A stretch of 35,053 bases of DNA from Gammaproteobacteria bacterium. GTDB lineage: Bacteria > Pseudomonadota > Gammaproteobacteria > Arenicellales > UBA868. Location of the stretch: the NCBI GenBank assembly GCA_012960345.1, contig DUBL01000304.1, positions 1 to 35,053 of the forward strand, written 5' to 3'. Shown piece by piece: positions 16,876 to 24,697 of the stretch. Made by a program: the position numbers and the translations under genes. Position 1 is the first letter of the stretch; every line of letters begins with the position of its first letter. The notes beneath the pieces are model-generated. The model did no database searches. It saw only the letters and a program-made list of their open reading frames with translations, and was not told the DNA's origin.

Positions 16876-17411
16876 GACTCGCCCCTTTTGCGCCGGCGAA
16901 TGCCGAGAAGCGCGAGCACGCCGATGCCAGCCGTAAAAATCACCGTCAACTCGCCCAACGTGTCGTAGCCGCGGTAACTGGCCAACACTCCGGTGACCGC
17001 GTTCGGAATACCAATTTCCACCGGCGAGTCTTGAAGATAGTGCGGTGCAACGTGTTGATGAATCGGTGCCAATGGATCACCGAAGCGCGGCATGTCGAGA
17101 GTGCCGTAAACCAGCACCATCCCGGTGAGAGTGACCACCGCCAGGGGCAAGCCAGGCCGGTGGGCCGGCCGCTTTTCATGGCGCCCTACCAGCCCAATCG
17201 TCGCCAACATCAAAACCGTAGATATCCCTACGCCAACGGCCGCTTCGGTAAAGGCCACATCTACAGCATCCATCGCGACGAATACCGCCGCTGCCAACAG
17301 GCTGTAAATACTGAACATCATGACGACAGCAAACAGATCGTGCAGCCGGATAGCCGCTATTGCCGTCACTGCAAGCATCCCAAACAAAATGACAGTGACC
17401 ACTTCAATCAT
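16872..17411 (-). CDS. DUF4040-type antiporter subunit (MrpA C-terminal-like; MbhD+MbhE-like fusion)
   Basis: The protein has 179 residues. The first half (about 1-90) is a three-helix DUF4040 module with LHDLFAVVMMFSIYSLLAAAVFVAMDAVDVAFTEAAVG, including the acidic TM residues seen in MbhD and the MrpA C-terminus. The second half (about 95-179) resembles MbhE, with NAVTGVLASYRGYDTLGELTVIF. In Bacillus-type Mrp these parts are the tail of the large MrpA; here they stand alone, as in archaeal Mbh/Mbs operons. It lies 6 bases behind mnhG and overlaps mnhB by four bases. Confidence 0.88.
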   Translation of the reverse strand: MIEVVTVILFGMLAVTAIAAIRLHDLFAVVMMFSIYSLLAAAVFVAMDAVDVAFTEAAVGVGISTVLMLATIGLVGRHEKRPAHRPGLPLAVVTLTGMVLVYGTLDMPRFGDPLAPIHQHVAPHYLQDSPVEIGIPNAVTGVLASYRGYDTLGELTVIFTAGIGVLALLGIRRRKRGES

Positions 17412-17417
17412 GACGTG

Positions 17418-17720
17418 TTAGTCCATCCATGGCCGGCGCAATCCATGAAGCGCCGCCCGCGCCAACGCATGACAAGCCGTTGGATTCAACAACAATAAAA
17501 ACACCAGCATCAGCAACAACTTGACCAACAGAAGACTGAAGCCGGCCTTCAGGGCCAAACCAAGTAGCACGCCCGCAGCGCCAAGCGTGTCGGTGATCCC
17601 CGCTGCGTGCAATCGCGTAAACACATCTGGCATGCGGACAATGCCGATGCTTCCGATCAGCGTGAACACGCTGCCCACCAGAAGAAACATTCCACTCGCA
17701 ATGCTCATGATGTCAATCAT
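17418..17720 (-). CDS. mnhG: Na+/H+ antiporter subunit G (MnhG/MrpG)
   Basis: This small three-helix protein of 100 residues has the hallmark GSVFTLIGSIGIVRMPDVFTRLHAAGITDTLGA, matching MrpG/PhaG. The start ATG overlaps the mnhF stop as ATGA, and the DUF4040 gene follows after 6 bases. Confidence 0.95.
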   Translation of the reverse strand: MIDIMSIASGMFLLVGSVFTLIGSIGIVRMPDVFTRLHAAGITDTLGAAGVLLGLALKAGFSLLLVKLLLMLVFLLLLNPTACHALARAALHGLRRPWMD

Positions 17721-18019
17721 TTGTTCGGCCGTTCCGCCGGGGTCGACCGGACAGCACCCGATTGGCCCAGGTTGCCGAATTCGGAAACTTTGAGCACCGC
17801 CACCGTAGCGATAAAACCGACTAGGGTATACATCAGCGCTATATCAACGTAGTACTCCGCCTCACCGACCAAAAAGCCAAGTGCCGTGATCAGTAGCACC
17901 GTTTTTGTGCTGAAAGCGTTGGCCGCTAGAATTCGGTCGTATACCGTCGGGCCTTTCACGGCACGCAGTAATGCGAGCGCCATGGATCCCAGTAACACTA
18001 GTAAAGTCAGCGTTAGCAT
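17717..18019 (-). CDS. mnhF: Na+/H+ antiporter subunit F (MnhF/MrpF)
   Basis: This three-helix membrane protein of 100 residues carries the MrpF core RAVKGPTVYDRILAANAFSTKTV, including the conserved Asp, followed by DIALMYTLVGFIATVAVLKV. It starts directly after the mnhE stop with no gap and overlaps mnhG by four bases. Confidence 0.95.
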   Translation of the reverse strand: MLTLTLLVLLGSMALALLRAVKGPTVYDRILAANAFSTKTVLLITALGFLVGEAEYYVDIALMYTLVGFIATVAVLKVSEFGNLGQSGAVRSTPAERPNK

Positions 18020-18505
18020 CTAGTGTGCTTCGCAGGCTGTCACGCGTCGACCCATCTCATTTGTACAAAGATCTCGGGCACCTTCGCCTGTCAGCGCGTG
18101 AACCTCAATTGAGTTCTCTTCGACTTCAAGAGTAATCGTCCCGGGAGTCAAAGTAATCGAATTCGCGTAAACCACCCGGCCGACTGCTGTCTTTTGGTCA
18201 GCATGCACCCGCACCGTCACCGGCTCAATCGGCAGTGATGGCGTCACAATGCGGCGGGCGACGTCTATATTCGATGCAACGACCGCCCGCGCTAGCCATG
18301 GCAAGTAAGCGATTAACCGCGGTAACTGTTGCACGGGCAGTCCCTCAGCGTCGTCGATCCCCATGCGCCGCGCCATCCACACCGTCACCGCGACAGACAA
18401 AAGACCCAACAGGAGCAAGCGTACATCCCAATGGCCAGACAACATCAGCCAGAGCGCCGACAGCAGTGTTCCCAATAAAACTGATCGCGTGTTTGAGGGT
18501 GTCAT
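18020..18505 (-). CDS. mnhE: Na+/H+ antiporter subunit E (MnhE/MrpE)
   Basis: This is the first gene of the ten-gene antiporter operon. Two N-terminal helices are followed by a soluble part with the MrpE motif VVYANSITLTPGTITLEVEE. ATG 18505 is chosen over the track start at 18550 because AGAGGTGA lies just upstream and MTPSNTRSVLLGTLL directly precedes the first helix, giving 161 residues. A 140-base gap separates it from the Nudix gene, so the operon promoter probably lies there; I did not find a convincing one. Confidence 0.92.
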   Translation of the reverse strand: MTPSNTRSVLLGTLLSALWLMLSGHWDVRLLLLGLLSVAVTVWMARRMGIDDAEGLPVQQLPRLIAYLPWLARAVVASNIDVARRIVTPSLPIEPVTVRVHADQKTAVGRVVYANSITLTPGTITLEVEENSIEVHALTGEGARDLCTNEMGRRVTACEAH

Positions 18506-18646
18506 TGGTTCTTCACCTCTTGACCCTATGCGAGCGTTACCGTGAATCAAAAACCGATGATAATCGATTGCCAGACTCGGCCCAAAGGTGGCGCCCTATG
18601 TTCAATGTCTCGGGAACGAGCGAGGAAATCACAGCGAGACACTGCG

Positions 18647-19252
18647 TCATGATTCTGGCAAGCAATGCCCGACCAATCCCACCAATTGCCTGAGAAAACG
18701 GTAGGTCAAACCCCAAATAACGCGCGAGTCATCTGGAACAAAATGTACCGCCGGATAACGCCCTGAACCCAGAACTGGGTACTCAATCGTTGTGCGGTTA
18801 CCTTTATCCAACAATACCGAAAAAGGCACCTGCACGATATCCGACACTTCGTGATTAAGCGTGAATGCGGCCTTTTTATCGACACCAAACACCAGACAAG
18901 AAATGACCAGGCCTTGGCTCCGCCCGGCATGTCGGCCCTGCAAATCATCAAGACGACCAAGCAAACTATCGCGTGGAAGATGAAGCCCAATTTCCTCATG
19001 AGTCTCGCGGCGTGCCGCATCCATAACACTCTCTGAACTGGTCTCACAGCGCCCTCCTGGAAGGGCCATATGGCCGGACCAGGGATCTTTCGAATCTTGT
19101 GCCCGCTCAATAAAGATAACCTTCGGGTCGCTCTGAGAACCACTGCTATCGATGATCATGGCCACCGCTGCCCGGCTATCCCGGTCAAGCCGATCAATCA
19201 GCTCAGGCTCGCGGCCTGCTAACACCAAAGACAACTCATTTAATGAAATCAT
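18647..19252 (-). CDS. Nudix hydrolase, CoA pyrophosphatase-like
   Basis: The Nudix box spans about residues 66-90: GGRCETSSESVMDAARRETHEEIGL, with REUxEExGU intact and one extra residue in the spacing before it, as in NudL/YeaB-like proteins. SGHMALPGGR just before it is also typical of that group. This suggests hydrolysis of CoA or a related diphosphate, but the substrate is not certain. The protein has 201 residues and no membrane segment. It is divergent from hslR and upstream of mnhE on the same strand. Confidence 0.85.
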   Translation of the reverse strand: MISLNELSLVLAGREPELIDRLDRDSRAAVAMIIDSSGSQSDPKVIFIERAQDSKDPWSGHMALPGGRCETSSESVMDAARRETHEEIGLHLPRDSLLGRLDDLQGRHAGRSQGLVISCLVFGVDKKAAFTLNHEVSDIVQVPFSVLLDKGNRTTIEYPVLGSGRYPAVHFVPDDSRVIWGLTYRFLRQLVGLVGHCLPES

Positions 19253-19324
19253 ATCGATTCCAACTCTGCCCCATTAGCGGCAACAATGGCACTATTGCTC
19301 TCCCATTCATCTAATGCTACCCCT

Positions 19325-19708
19325 ATGAGCAACGATCAGGGCGTACGCCTCGACCAATGGCTCGTCGCGGCCCGCTTTTTCAAGACGCGTCATTTGGCCA
19401 ACGAGGCCGCGCGCCGCAATCACGTTAACGTTAATCAGCAACGTGCGAAGCCCGGCAAACGCGTTTTTACAGGGGATCGCGTTTCAATCCGAAAGGGGCC
19501 TTTGACTTACGACATCGAGATTATCGATCTTGCAGAAAAGCGCCTCGCGCCCGCACTCGCCGCTGCACTGTATCAGGAGGATGACGATAGCTGTGAACGA
19601 CGCCGTCTTCGCCAAGCAGAACTCCAACAACAGCGGAATGTGGGCGTCGCGCCTGGCCGGCCTGACAAGCGACAACGGCGTCAACTGACCAAATTTAGAA
19701 ATCTATAG
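19325..19708 (+). CDS. hslR: Heat shock protein 15 homologue (S4 RNA-binding)
   Basis: An N-terminal S4 domain (RLDQWLVAARFFKTRHLANEAARRNHV) with VNQQRAKPGKRVFTGDRVSI is followed by a basic, glutamine-rich C-terminal tail ending GRPDKRQRRQLTKFRNL, the usual Hsp15 layout. E. coli Hsp15 binds stalled 50S subunits carrying nascent chains. The track start at ATG 19286 adds 13 unlikely residues; ATG 19325 (MSNDQGVRLDQ) is preferred. Divergent from the Nudix gene. Confidence 0.9.
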   Translation: MSNDQGVRLDQWLVAARFFKTRHLANEAARRNHVNVNQQRAKPGKRVFTGDRVSIRKGPLTYDIEIIDLAEKRLAPALAAALYQEDDDSCERRRLRQAELQQQRNVGVAPGRPDKRQRRQLTKFRNL

Positions 19709-19788
19709 GCTGTGCGTCCAACACGGGCACAACGCCTCGGGATGCGGTCTATCGCGCATGTTATGATCTTCGCTTTCTAGGCTAACAG

Positions 19789-19818
19789 GACACGCTAGTT
19801 TCTTTTTTCTGGCGTGTC
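19789..19818. repeat. Inverted repeat GACACGCTAG/CTGGCGTGTC with pyrimidine loop
   Basis: Ten base pairs (one G-U) close a 10-base loop made only of T and C (TTTCTTTTTT). It lies between hslR and hemJ, 80 bases after the hslR stop and 36 before the hemJ start. It may be a terminator, an RNA hairpin in the hemJ leader or a protein site. Confidence 0.4.
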
Positions 19819-19854
19819 TAGAAACAACACGTCTGATTCGGCGAGGCCGCCGGC

Positions 19855-20274
19855 ATGCTCTGGGTCAAATCTTTTCACCTTATCTTCATGGTGACGTGGT
19901 TCGCGGGGTTGTTCTACCTGCCACGCCTTTTCGTCTACCACGTTATGTCCGATGACGCGGCTAGCCAGGCTCGCTTCAAGATAATGGAAAGAAAACTGTA
20001 CTACGGTATTGCCACGCCGGGGGGGCTTCTCACCGTGGGGTGTGGCTTGTGGTTGTGGCTTGGCTACGGCCTGGGCAGCGGCAGTGGCTGGCTACACGCC
20101 AAGCTTATTCTGGTCGCTGCGCTCATCGGTTATCATCTTTTCTGCGCCCGGCTGGTTTATCTCTTCAACCACGATCGCAATCAACGTAGCCACGTGTTTT
20201 ATCGCTGGTTTAACGAAGTCCCCGTCTTAATCCTGGTAGCGGTCATCGTCCTGGCCGTGGTTAAGCCGCTCTAA
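19855..20274 (+). CDS. hemJ: Protoporphyrinogen IX oxidase HemJ
   Basis: HemJ is the membrane enzyme that oxidises protoporphyrinogen IX to protoporphyrin IX in heme synthesis in bacteria lacking HemG/HemY. The sequence starts WVKSFHLIFMVTWFAGLFYLPRLFVYH, has KLYYGIATPGGLLTV, GWLHAKLILVAALIGYH and ends FNEVPVLILVAVIVLAVVKP. It has four helices, conserved His and Lys, and 139 residues, as the family expects. Placed ahead of trmL with an 25-base gap, on the same strand. Confidence 0.95.
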   Translation: MLWVKSFHLIFMVTWFAGLFYLPRLFVYHVMSDDAASQARFKIMERKLYYGIATPGGLLTVGCGLWLWLGYGLGSGSGWLHAKLILVAALIGYHLFCARLVYLFNHDRNQRSHVFYRWFNEVPVLILVAVIVLAVVKPL

Positions 20275-20299
20275 CGCCGCATCGGTGAAATGTGCCAAC

Positions 20300-20797
20300 A
20301 TGTTTGAAGTAGTTCTGTGTCAACCGCAGATTCCCCCAAATACGGGCAACATTATTCGCTTATGCGCGAACGTTGGATGCCGGTTACACCTCATCGCTCC
20401 ACTTGGGTTTGATCTCGATGACCGCAGTTTGCGCCGGGCAGGACTTGACTACCAGGTAATGGCAAGCGTCAGCGTTTACCCCGACTTCGACTCCTTCATC
20501 GAGCAGCATCCGGATGAGCGTCGCTTTACCTACTCCAGTCACCACACCCGCCCTTATCACCAGGCCGAGTTCCAGCCCGGTGACGCACTCATCTTCGGTT
20601 CTGAAACAAATGGCCTGCCCACCGCCGTCTCCAAATACACGCCATCAGAACACCAGTTGTTATTGCCGATGCGCGCGGGCAGCCGCAGCCTTAATCTGTC
20701 CAATGCGGTTGCAATCGCTGTCTACGAAGCTCTTCGACAACGAGATTTCGACGGCCTTGGCGCGCGAACCCTGCATGAGCCTGCCCATGTCCTTTAG
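20300..20797 (+). CDS. trmL: tRNA (cytidine(34)-2'-O)-methyltransferase TrmL
   Basis: This SPOUT-class methyltransferase modifies the wobble base of leucine tRNAs. Family blocks are VVLCQPQIPPNTGNIIRLCAN, SLRRAGLDYQ, the trefoil-knot loop ALIFGSETNGLP and LPMRAGSRSLNLSNAVAIAVYEALRQ. ATG 20300 is chosen over GTG 20285 because E. coli TrmL starts at the equivalent strand. The 3' end overlaps the DUF364 gene, so the two are coupled. Confidence 0.95.
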   Translation: MFEVVLCQPQIPPNTGNIIRLCANVGCRLHLIAPLGFDLDDRSLRRAGLDYQVMASVSVYPDFDSFIEQHPDERRFTYSSHHTRPYHQAEFQPGDALIFGSETNGLPTAVSKYTPSEHQLLLPMRAGSRSLNLSNAVAIAVYEALRQRDFDGLGARTLHEPAHVL

Positions 20798-21626
20798 CCA
20801 AGACCTAATTGACGTTATTGAAGCCGCTTGCCAAGACAAAAACGTCCCAGCAGTACGCGGGATTCACCTGCCCCCTGCAAGAGCCGATGGCACACCATGC
20901 AAGAAATTTGGCGCTGTTGAGCTCGCTGATGGGAGTTGTGGGTTTTTTTCTACCCACTTTGATAACGCCCTTCCGGCTTTGCGCAGCGCGATTAAATCGA
21001 CCCCTATCCTCAGCCACTGCGCGCTTTCGTTAGCACAAGAATTCGCTAGTAAAAATACGGCGCTATGCGCGCTTGGCCTTGGCGCCAGCAATGCGCTCAG
21101 CCAACACCACTTCGCCACCACCCCACACCAACTCGACCTGGCACCCGACCCCCTGGTTGGACTTCACCCACGTGGTGGCGATCACGTTGGCATGGTTGGC
21201 TTCTTTCGTCCCCTTCTTGACCTGGTGCCCGATGAAGCATCGCTGACCATCATCGAACAAGACGCCAGGTTTCTGGGTGAGGTGGGGCGTTTTACGGTAA
21301 CGCTGGATCTTGCTCAACTCAAGGACTGCAACCCGGTCTTCATCACCGCGCTCACTTTGCTTAACGGCAGCCTGGATGAGGTGCTCAGTCACTGCTCGAC
21401 CTCGGCACGGATTGCCGTCATTGGCCCCACGGCCAGCTGCCTTCCTGAACCCCTCTTTGCGCGCGGTATCGAGGCGGTAGGGAGTGCACGTGTTGTTCGC
21501 CTGACACACTTTCGAGAAAAGTTACTCGCTGGGCAACCGTGGGCCGAAACGGTTGCCAAGTATTGCATTCACCGCGACCAGTACCAGGGTGTTGGGGCGG
21601 GCGGTTCAACAGCTGCAAGACAATGA
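20787..21626 (+). CDS. DUF4213/DUF364 family protein (putative heavy-metal chelation domain)
   Basis: The N-terminal part contains LGLGASNALSQ, the DUF4213 hallmark (enolase N-terminal-like), and the C-terminal part (GDHVGMVGFFRPLLDLV onward) is a Rossmann-like DUF364 domain with LTLLNGSLDEVL and VIGPTASCLPEPLFARG. The family's function is unknown; a metal-chelating role has been proposed for it from structure. The track ORF from 20514 is mostly trmL shadow. The start is ATG 20787, or 20775 upstream in frame; both overlap trmL. The stop overlaps the ATG of the channel remnant as ATGA. Confidence 0.85.
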   Translation: MSFSQDLIDVIEAACQDKNVPAVRGIHLPPARADGTPCKKFGAVELADGSCGFFSTHFDNALPALRSAIKSTPILSHCALSLAQEFASKNTALCALGLGASNALSQHHFATTPHQLDLAPDPLVGLHPRGGDHVGMVGFFRPLLDLVPDEASLTIIEQDARFLGEVGRFTVTLDLAQLKDCNPVFITALTLLNGSLDEVLSHCSTSARIAVIGPTASCLPEPLFARGIEAVGSARVVRLTHFREKLLAGQPWAETVAKYCIHRDQYQGVGAGGSTAARQ

Positions 21627-21818
21627 TCGATTTCTTTAACTCTCTTCGTAACAATCGATGGTTTCAAGCCGTCGTTATCGGCGGTTGCCTCGGGCGGTCG
21701 CACTTATCCACTCAGCGACGCCGCTCTTTTCTTGATTGACCAAGTTGATTATGCGATCACCCTATTTTTCGTGGTTGAGTTATTAGCCCGCTTCATCGGC
21801 GAGCCAAGAAAACGCTAA
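21623..21818 (+). pseudogene. Remnant of a voltage-sensor/ion transport protein
   Basis: From ATG 21623 the frame reads MIDFFNSLRNNRWFQAVVIG, a typical start of a prokaryotic ion transport protein (S1 helix). The continuation is in another frame, reading RTYPLSDAALFLIDQVDYAI then TLFFVVELLARFIGEPRKR up to TAA 21818, which fits the S1-S2 loop and S2 helix. About 10-15 residues between them are lost with a frameshift. Everything after S2, including the pore, is absent. The ATG overlaps the DUF364 stop (ATGA), so the intact gene was the operon's next member. It cannot encode a working channel. Confidence 0.75.
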
Positions 21819-21833
21819 CACGGATTAACCGCC

Positions 21834-22334
21834 ATGGCGCCGATCGAACATTTGTCCGAGCCACTTCTCAAGTGCCCCGTTGTCGAGGTTGCCTCGGAGT
21901 GGGTCGACTATAACGGCCACATGAACATGGCATATTACAACGTTGCATTCGATCAATATGGAACCGACCACCTGTTAGACCAATTAGGTCTGGGCCTAGA
22001 CTACGTGCGCCAAACGAACGCATCTACGTTCACGTTGGAACAACACGTTACCTATCTTCGCGAACTCAAGCTCAGTGATCCGATCCTTATCACCTGCCAA
22101 CTGCTCGATTACGACAGCAAGCGGCTGCACTGCTTTCTTAACATGTACCATGCGGATGTGGGTTTTCTTGCCGCAACCAGTGAGCAGTTGCTAATGCACG
22201 TCAACCTTGAAATTCGCCGATCCTCGGTCCTACCGGATGCGGCGATCGACAAACTTGCCGCGATGATGCTGCGTCACCAGGAACTCGCCAAACCACCCGA
22301 AGCGGGCCACGTTATCGGTATCCAGCGTAAGTAA
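21834..22334 (+). CDS. Hotdog-fold thioesterase
   Basis: The protein of 166 residues has the 4HBT active-site block WVDYNGHMNMAYYNVAFDQ, with the Asp-Tyr-Asn-Gly-His-Met arrangement of acyl-CoA thioesterases of the YbgC/FadM kind and of the thioesterases found in carnitine or betaine catabolism operons. ASTFTLEQHVTYLREL is the second typical stretch. The acyl-CoA substrate is not known, and no carnitine genes are nearby. It follows the broken channel gene by 15 bases and converges with parB. Confidence 0.85.
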   Translation: MAPIEHLSEPLLKCPVVEVASEWVDYNGHMNMAYYNVAFDQYGTDHLLDQLGLGLDYVRQTNASTFTLEQHVTYLRELKLSDPILITCQLLDYDSKRLHCFLNMYHADVGFLAATSEQLLMHVNLEIRRSSVLPDAAIDKLAAMMLRHQELAKPPEAGHVIGIQRK

Positions 22335-22362
22335 GCGTGGTGTTGCTCATGCAGCCCGCATG

Positions 22363-23214
22363 TCATCGGAACTTCTGAATGATCCCGTCGAGCTCATCAA
22401 GACTGTGGTATTGAATAATTACGCGGCCCTTGCCTCCGCTATCCTCCAGGACTACCGGCGCTGCCAGCGCTTCAGAAAGCTCTGTCTCCAGTTTGCTGAT
22501 GTCTGCGTCTTTAACCTGCGGCACCCGCTTGCTCTTACGCACGCCTCTCAACAAGTATCTGACCAGCTTTTCGGTCTGGCGCACAGACAATCGTCGTTGT
22601 ATCACCGATGCGGCGGCAGTCTGCTGCTGTTCTCGTGGCAACGCGAGTACGGCCCGCGCATGTCCCATTTCAATACGACCCAGTTCCAGATGTTCTCGAA
22701 CGACTGGAACAAGATTAAGCAGTCGCAATAAGTTTGACACTGCCGCTCGCGACCGCCCCACCTGCTCAGCAACCTGCTGGTGAGTCATGCCGAATTCATC
22801 CAAGAGCCGCCTCAAGCCGGTCGCCTCTTCAATCGGATTGAGTTCTTGGCGTTGGATGTTTTCGATTAGCGCCACCGCCAGCGCGCTCTCATCTGAAACC
22901 TGTCGGATCAACGCGGGGATTTCTGTTAACCCTGCGAGCTTGCTGGCTCGCCAGCGTCGTTCCCCGGCGATCAGCTCGAACCCTCCAGCAACGGTCTCGC
23001 GTACAACAATCGGCTGAATGATGCCCTGGCTGGCAATCGATGCCGCAAGCTCGCGCAAGCTTTCCTCATCGATGCGTACACGCGGTTGGTAACGGCCTTG
23101 CCGAATGCTATCGAGGGGCAGCTGGCGCAACGCTCCGTCCCCCGCGTTGACCGTTTTCTCAACCTCGGTGAGTAGGGCGCCCAGTCCACGACCTAATCTT
23201 GCTTTCTTCGTCAC
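22363..23214 (-). CDS. parB: Chromosome partitioning protein ParB (CTPase)
   Basis: ParB binds parS sites near the origin and spreads as a CTP-dependent clamp. N-terminal RLGRGLGALL, the CTP-binding box GERRWRA (residues 84-90), ALIENIQRQELNPIEEA and the HTH region MTHQQVAEQVGRSRAAVSN are present, and the C-terminal dimerisation helix is complete, giving 283 residues. It begins with GTG, 7 bases behind parA. It is the last gene of the mnmG-rsmG-parA-parB series and converges with the thioesterase gene. Confidence 0.97.
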   Translation of the reverse strand: MTKKARLGRGLGALLTEVEKTVNAGDGALRQLPLDSIRQGRYQPRVRIDEESLRELAASIASQGIIQPIVVRETVAGGFELIAGERRWRASKLAGLTEIPALIRQVSDESALAVALIENIQRQELNPIEEATGLRRLLDEFGMTHQQVAEQVGRSRAAVSNLLRLLNLVPVVREHLELGRIEMGHARAVLALPREQQQTAAASVIQRRLSVRQTEKLVRYLLRGVRKSKRVPQVKDADISKLETELSEALAAPVVLEDSGGKGRVIIQYHSLDELDGIIQKFR

Positions 23215-23221
23215 GGTTCGC

Positions 23222-24016
23222 TCACAGGTTGGTGCGTGTTTTCAGTTCAGTGGTGCCACCGCTCGCCGGTGCTATCATTTCGCCAGCCAACGCTAGGTAT
23301 GCCTCGCTGCCGGCACACTTTGCATCGTAGTCGATCACGGGCATCCCGTAACTGGGTGATTCGGCCAAACGCACGTTTCTTGGCACTACCGTGCGAAACA
23401 GATTGTCCGGAAAGTGCTCGCGCAGTTGGTCCGCCACCTCATTGGCAAGGCGATTGCGGCGATCATACATGGTCCGAAGCAACCCTTCGATTACAAGGCT
23501 GGGATTGTGTGCCTGCCGAACCCGCGCAATAGTCTCAAGCAATCCGGACAAGCCCTCCAAGGCAAAGTACTCGCACTGAACAGGAATCAGAACAGAACTC
23601 GCTGCTATCAACGCATTGATCGTCAACATGTTTAACGCGGGTGGACAATCGATCAAGATATAGTCGTATTGGTCGAGTGTCTTCAGCGCACTGCGTAAAC
23701 GGAAATCCCGGTCTTCCGCCCCAGCGAGCTCGACCTGAAGACCCGCCAGATCGGCCTCCGCTGGCAATACATCGACGCCAAATGCAGTCGTTGCGATCGC
23801 TTCACGAGCCTCGCACAAGCCAAGAAGAACCGAGTAACTGCTGTGCTCAATACCCTCTCGATCAATATTACAACCCGCGCTGGCGTTGGCCTGGGGGTCA
23901 AGATCAACCAGCAGAATGCGTCGGCGCATCCTGGCCAGCGAAGCACTGAGATTGATCGCTGTTGTGGTTTTACCCACACCGCCTTTCTGATTAGCAACGG
24001 CGATCGTTCTGGTCAT
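23222..24016 (-). CDS. parA: Chromosome partitioning ATPase ParA (Soj)
   Basis: The deviant Walker A is KGGVGKTT at residues 11-18, Walker B region is YDYILIDCPPALN, and the family block VLIPVQCEYFALEGL follows. The ATPase binds DNA non-specifically and moves ParB-parS complexes. The track start at 24085 lies inside rsmG; ATG 24016 (MTRTIAVANQKGG) is the family start, giving about 264 residues. It is 13 bases behind rsmG and 7 before parB. Confidence 0.97.
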   Translation of the reverse strand: MTRTIAVANQKGGVGKTTTAINLSASLARMRRRILLVDLDPQANASAGCNIDREGIEHSSYSVLLGLCEAREAIATTAFGVDVLPAEADLAGLQVELAGAEDRDFRLRSALKTLDQYDYILIDCPPALNMLTINALIAASSVLIPVQCEYFALEGLSGLLETIARVRQAHNPSLVIEGLLRTMYDRRNRLANEVADQLREHFPDNLFRTVVPRNVRLAESPSYGMPVIDYDAKCAGSEAYLALAGEMIAPASGGTTELKTRTNL

Positions 24017-24029
24017 GGTATCACCCACG

Positions 24030-24689
24030 TTAGCCGGCAGCACCGCCGCCCAAGTTACTGAAAACCACTGCGTGGCGGCTAGCATCCAACCCTGGAACCG
24101 CCAGTGGCACCACGGTTGCGCAGTCCCGTACTTCTTTAGGCAAAGCCTTCAACTCTTCAAACGGCTCCTTCCCCTTCATGGCGATCACCGTAGCCCGCGC
24201 GTGCCACAGGTGCCGGGTCGAAGCCACCAACTCAGGAAGGGGCGCGAAGGCGCGCATGACTAGCGTATCAGAAAGCCGTTGCGGCCGGTAATCCTCTACA
24301 CGGCCATTGATCACCGTTATTCCCGTCAATTGCAACCGCCTAATCACGTGCTCAAGGAAACTTACCCTTTTCTGCCTCGCCTCAATCAGGACCCAGCGGT
24401 TATCCGGTCGCGCTATGGCCAGGGGAAAAGCAGGAAACCCTGCCCCGCTACCAATATCCAACATGTGCTGGCCGCGCACTAACGGCAGTATCGTCAGGCT
24501 ATCCAAAAGATGTCGCGTGACTATGTCACCAGCATCACGCGCGGCAGTCAGGTTATGTACCCGCCCCCACTTGAGAAGCAATTCAACGAAATCGAGGCAC
24601 TGGGCTATCGCCACAGCGCTCAGGTCCAACCCCAAACAACCTACACCCTCACGCAACCGAGTCTCGGGCGAATTGGAAGCGCCCTGCAT
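24030..24689 (-). CDS. rsmG: 16S rRNA (guanine(527)-N7)-methyltransferase RsmG
   Basis: Typical GidB features are WGRVHNLTAARD, TRHLLDSLTILPL, the SAM motif MLDIGSGAGFPAFPLAI, VLIEARQKRVSFL and the late block VMRAFAPLPEL. SAM-loop residues are GSGAGFPAFP rather than the more common GTGAGFPGIP. ATG 24689 directly follows the track TTG. It lies 8 bases behind mnmG, the usual neighbour. Confidence 0.95.
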   Translation of the reverse strand: MQGASNSPETRLREGVGCLGLDLSAVAIAQCLDFVELLLKWGRVHNLTAARDAGDIVTRHLLDSLTILPLVRGQHMLDIGSGAGFPAFPLAIARPDNRWVLIEARQKRVSFLEHVIRRLQLTGITVINGRVEDYRPQRLSDTLVMRAFAPLPELVASTRHLWHARATVIAMKGKEPFEELKALPKEVRDCATVVPLAVPGLDASRHAVVFSNLGGGAAG

Positions 24690-24697
24690 CAATGGAA

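Noticed and set aside
15610-18700. Plus-strand ORFs of 140-155 residues across the antiporter operon
   Set aside because: They are His/Arg/Pro-rich shadow translations of membrane-protein genes on the other strand.
22363-24016. parS sites near parAB
   Set aside because: I looked at the CACGTG occurrences in the window and none fits TGTTNCACGTGAAACA by eye; the sites may lie outside.
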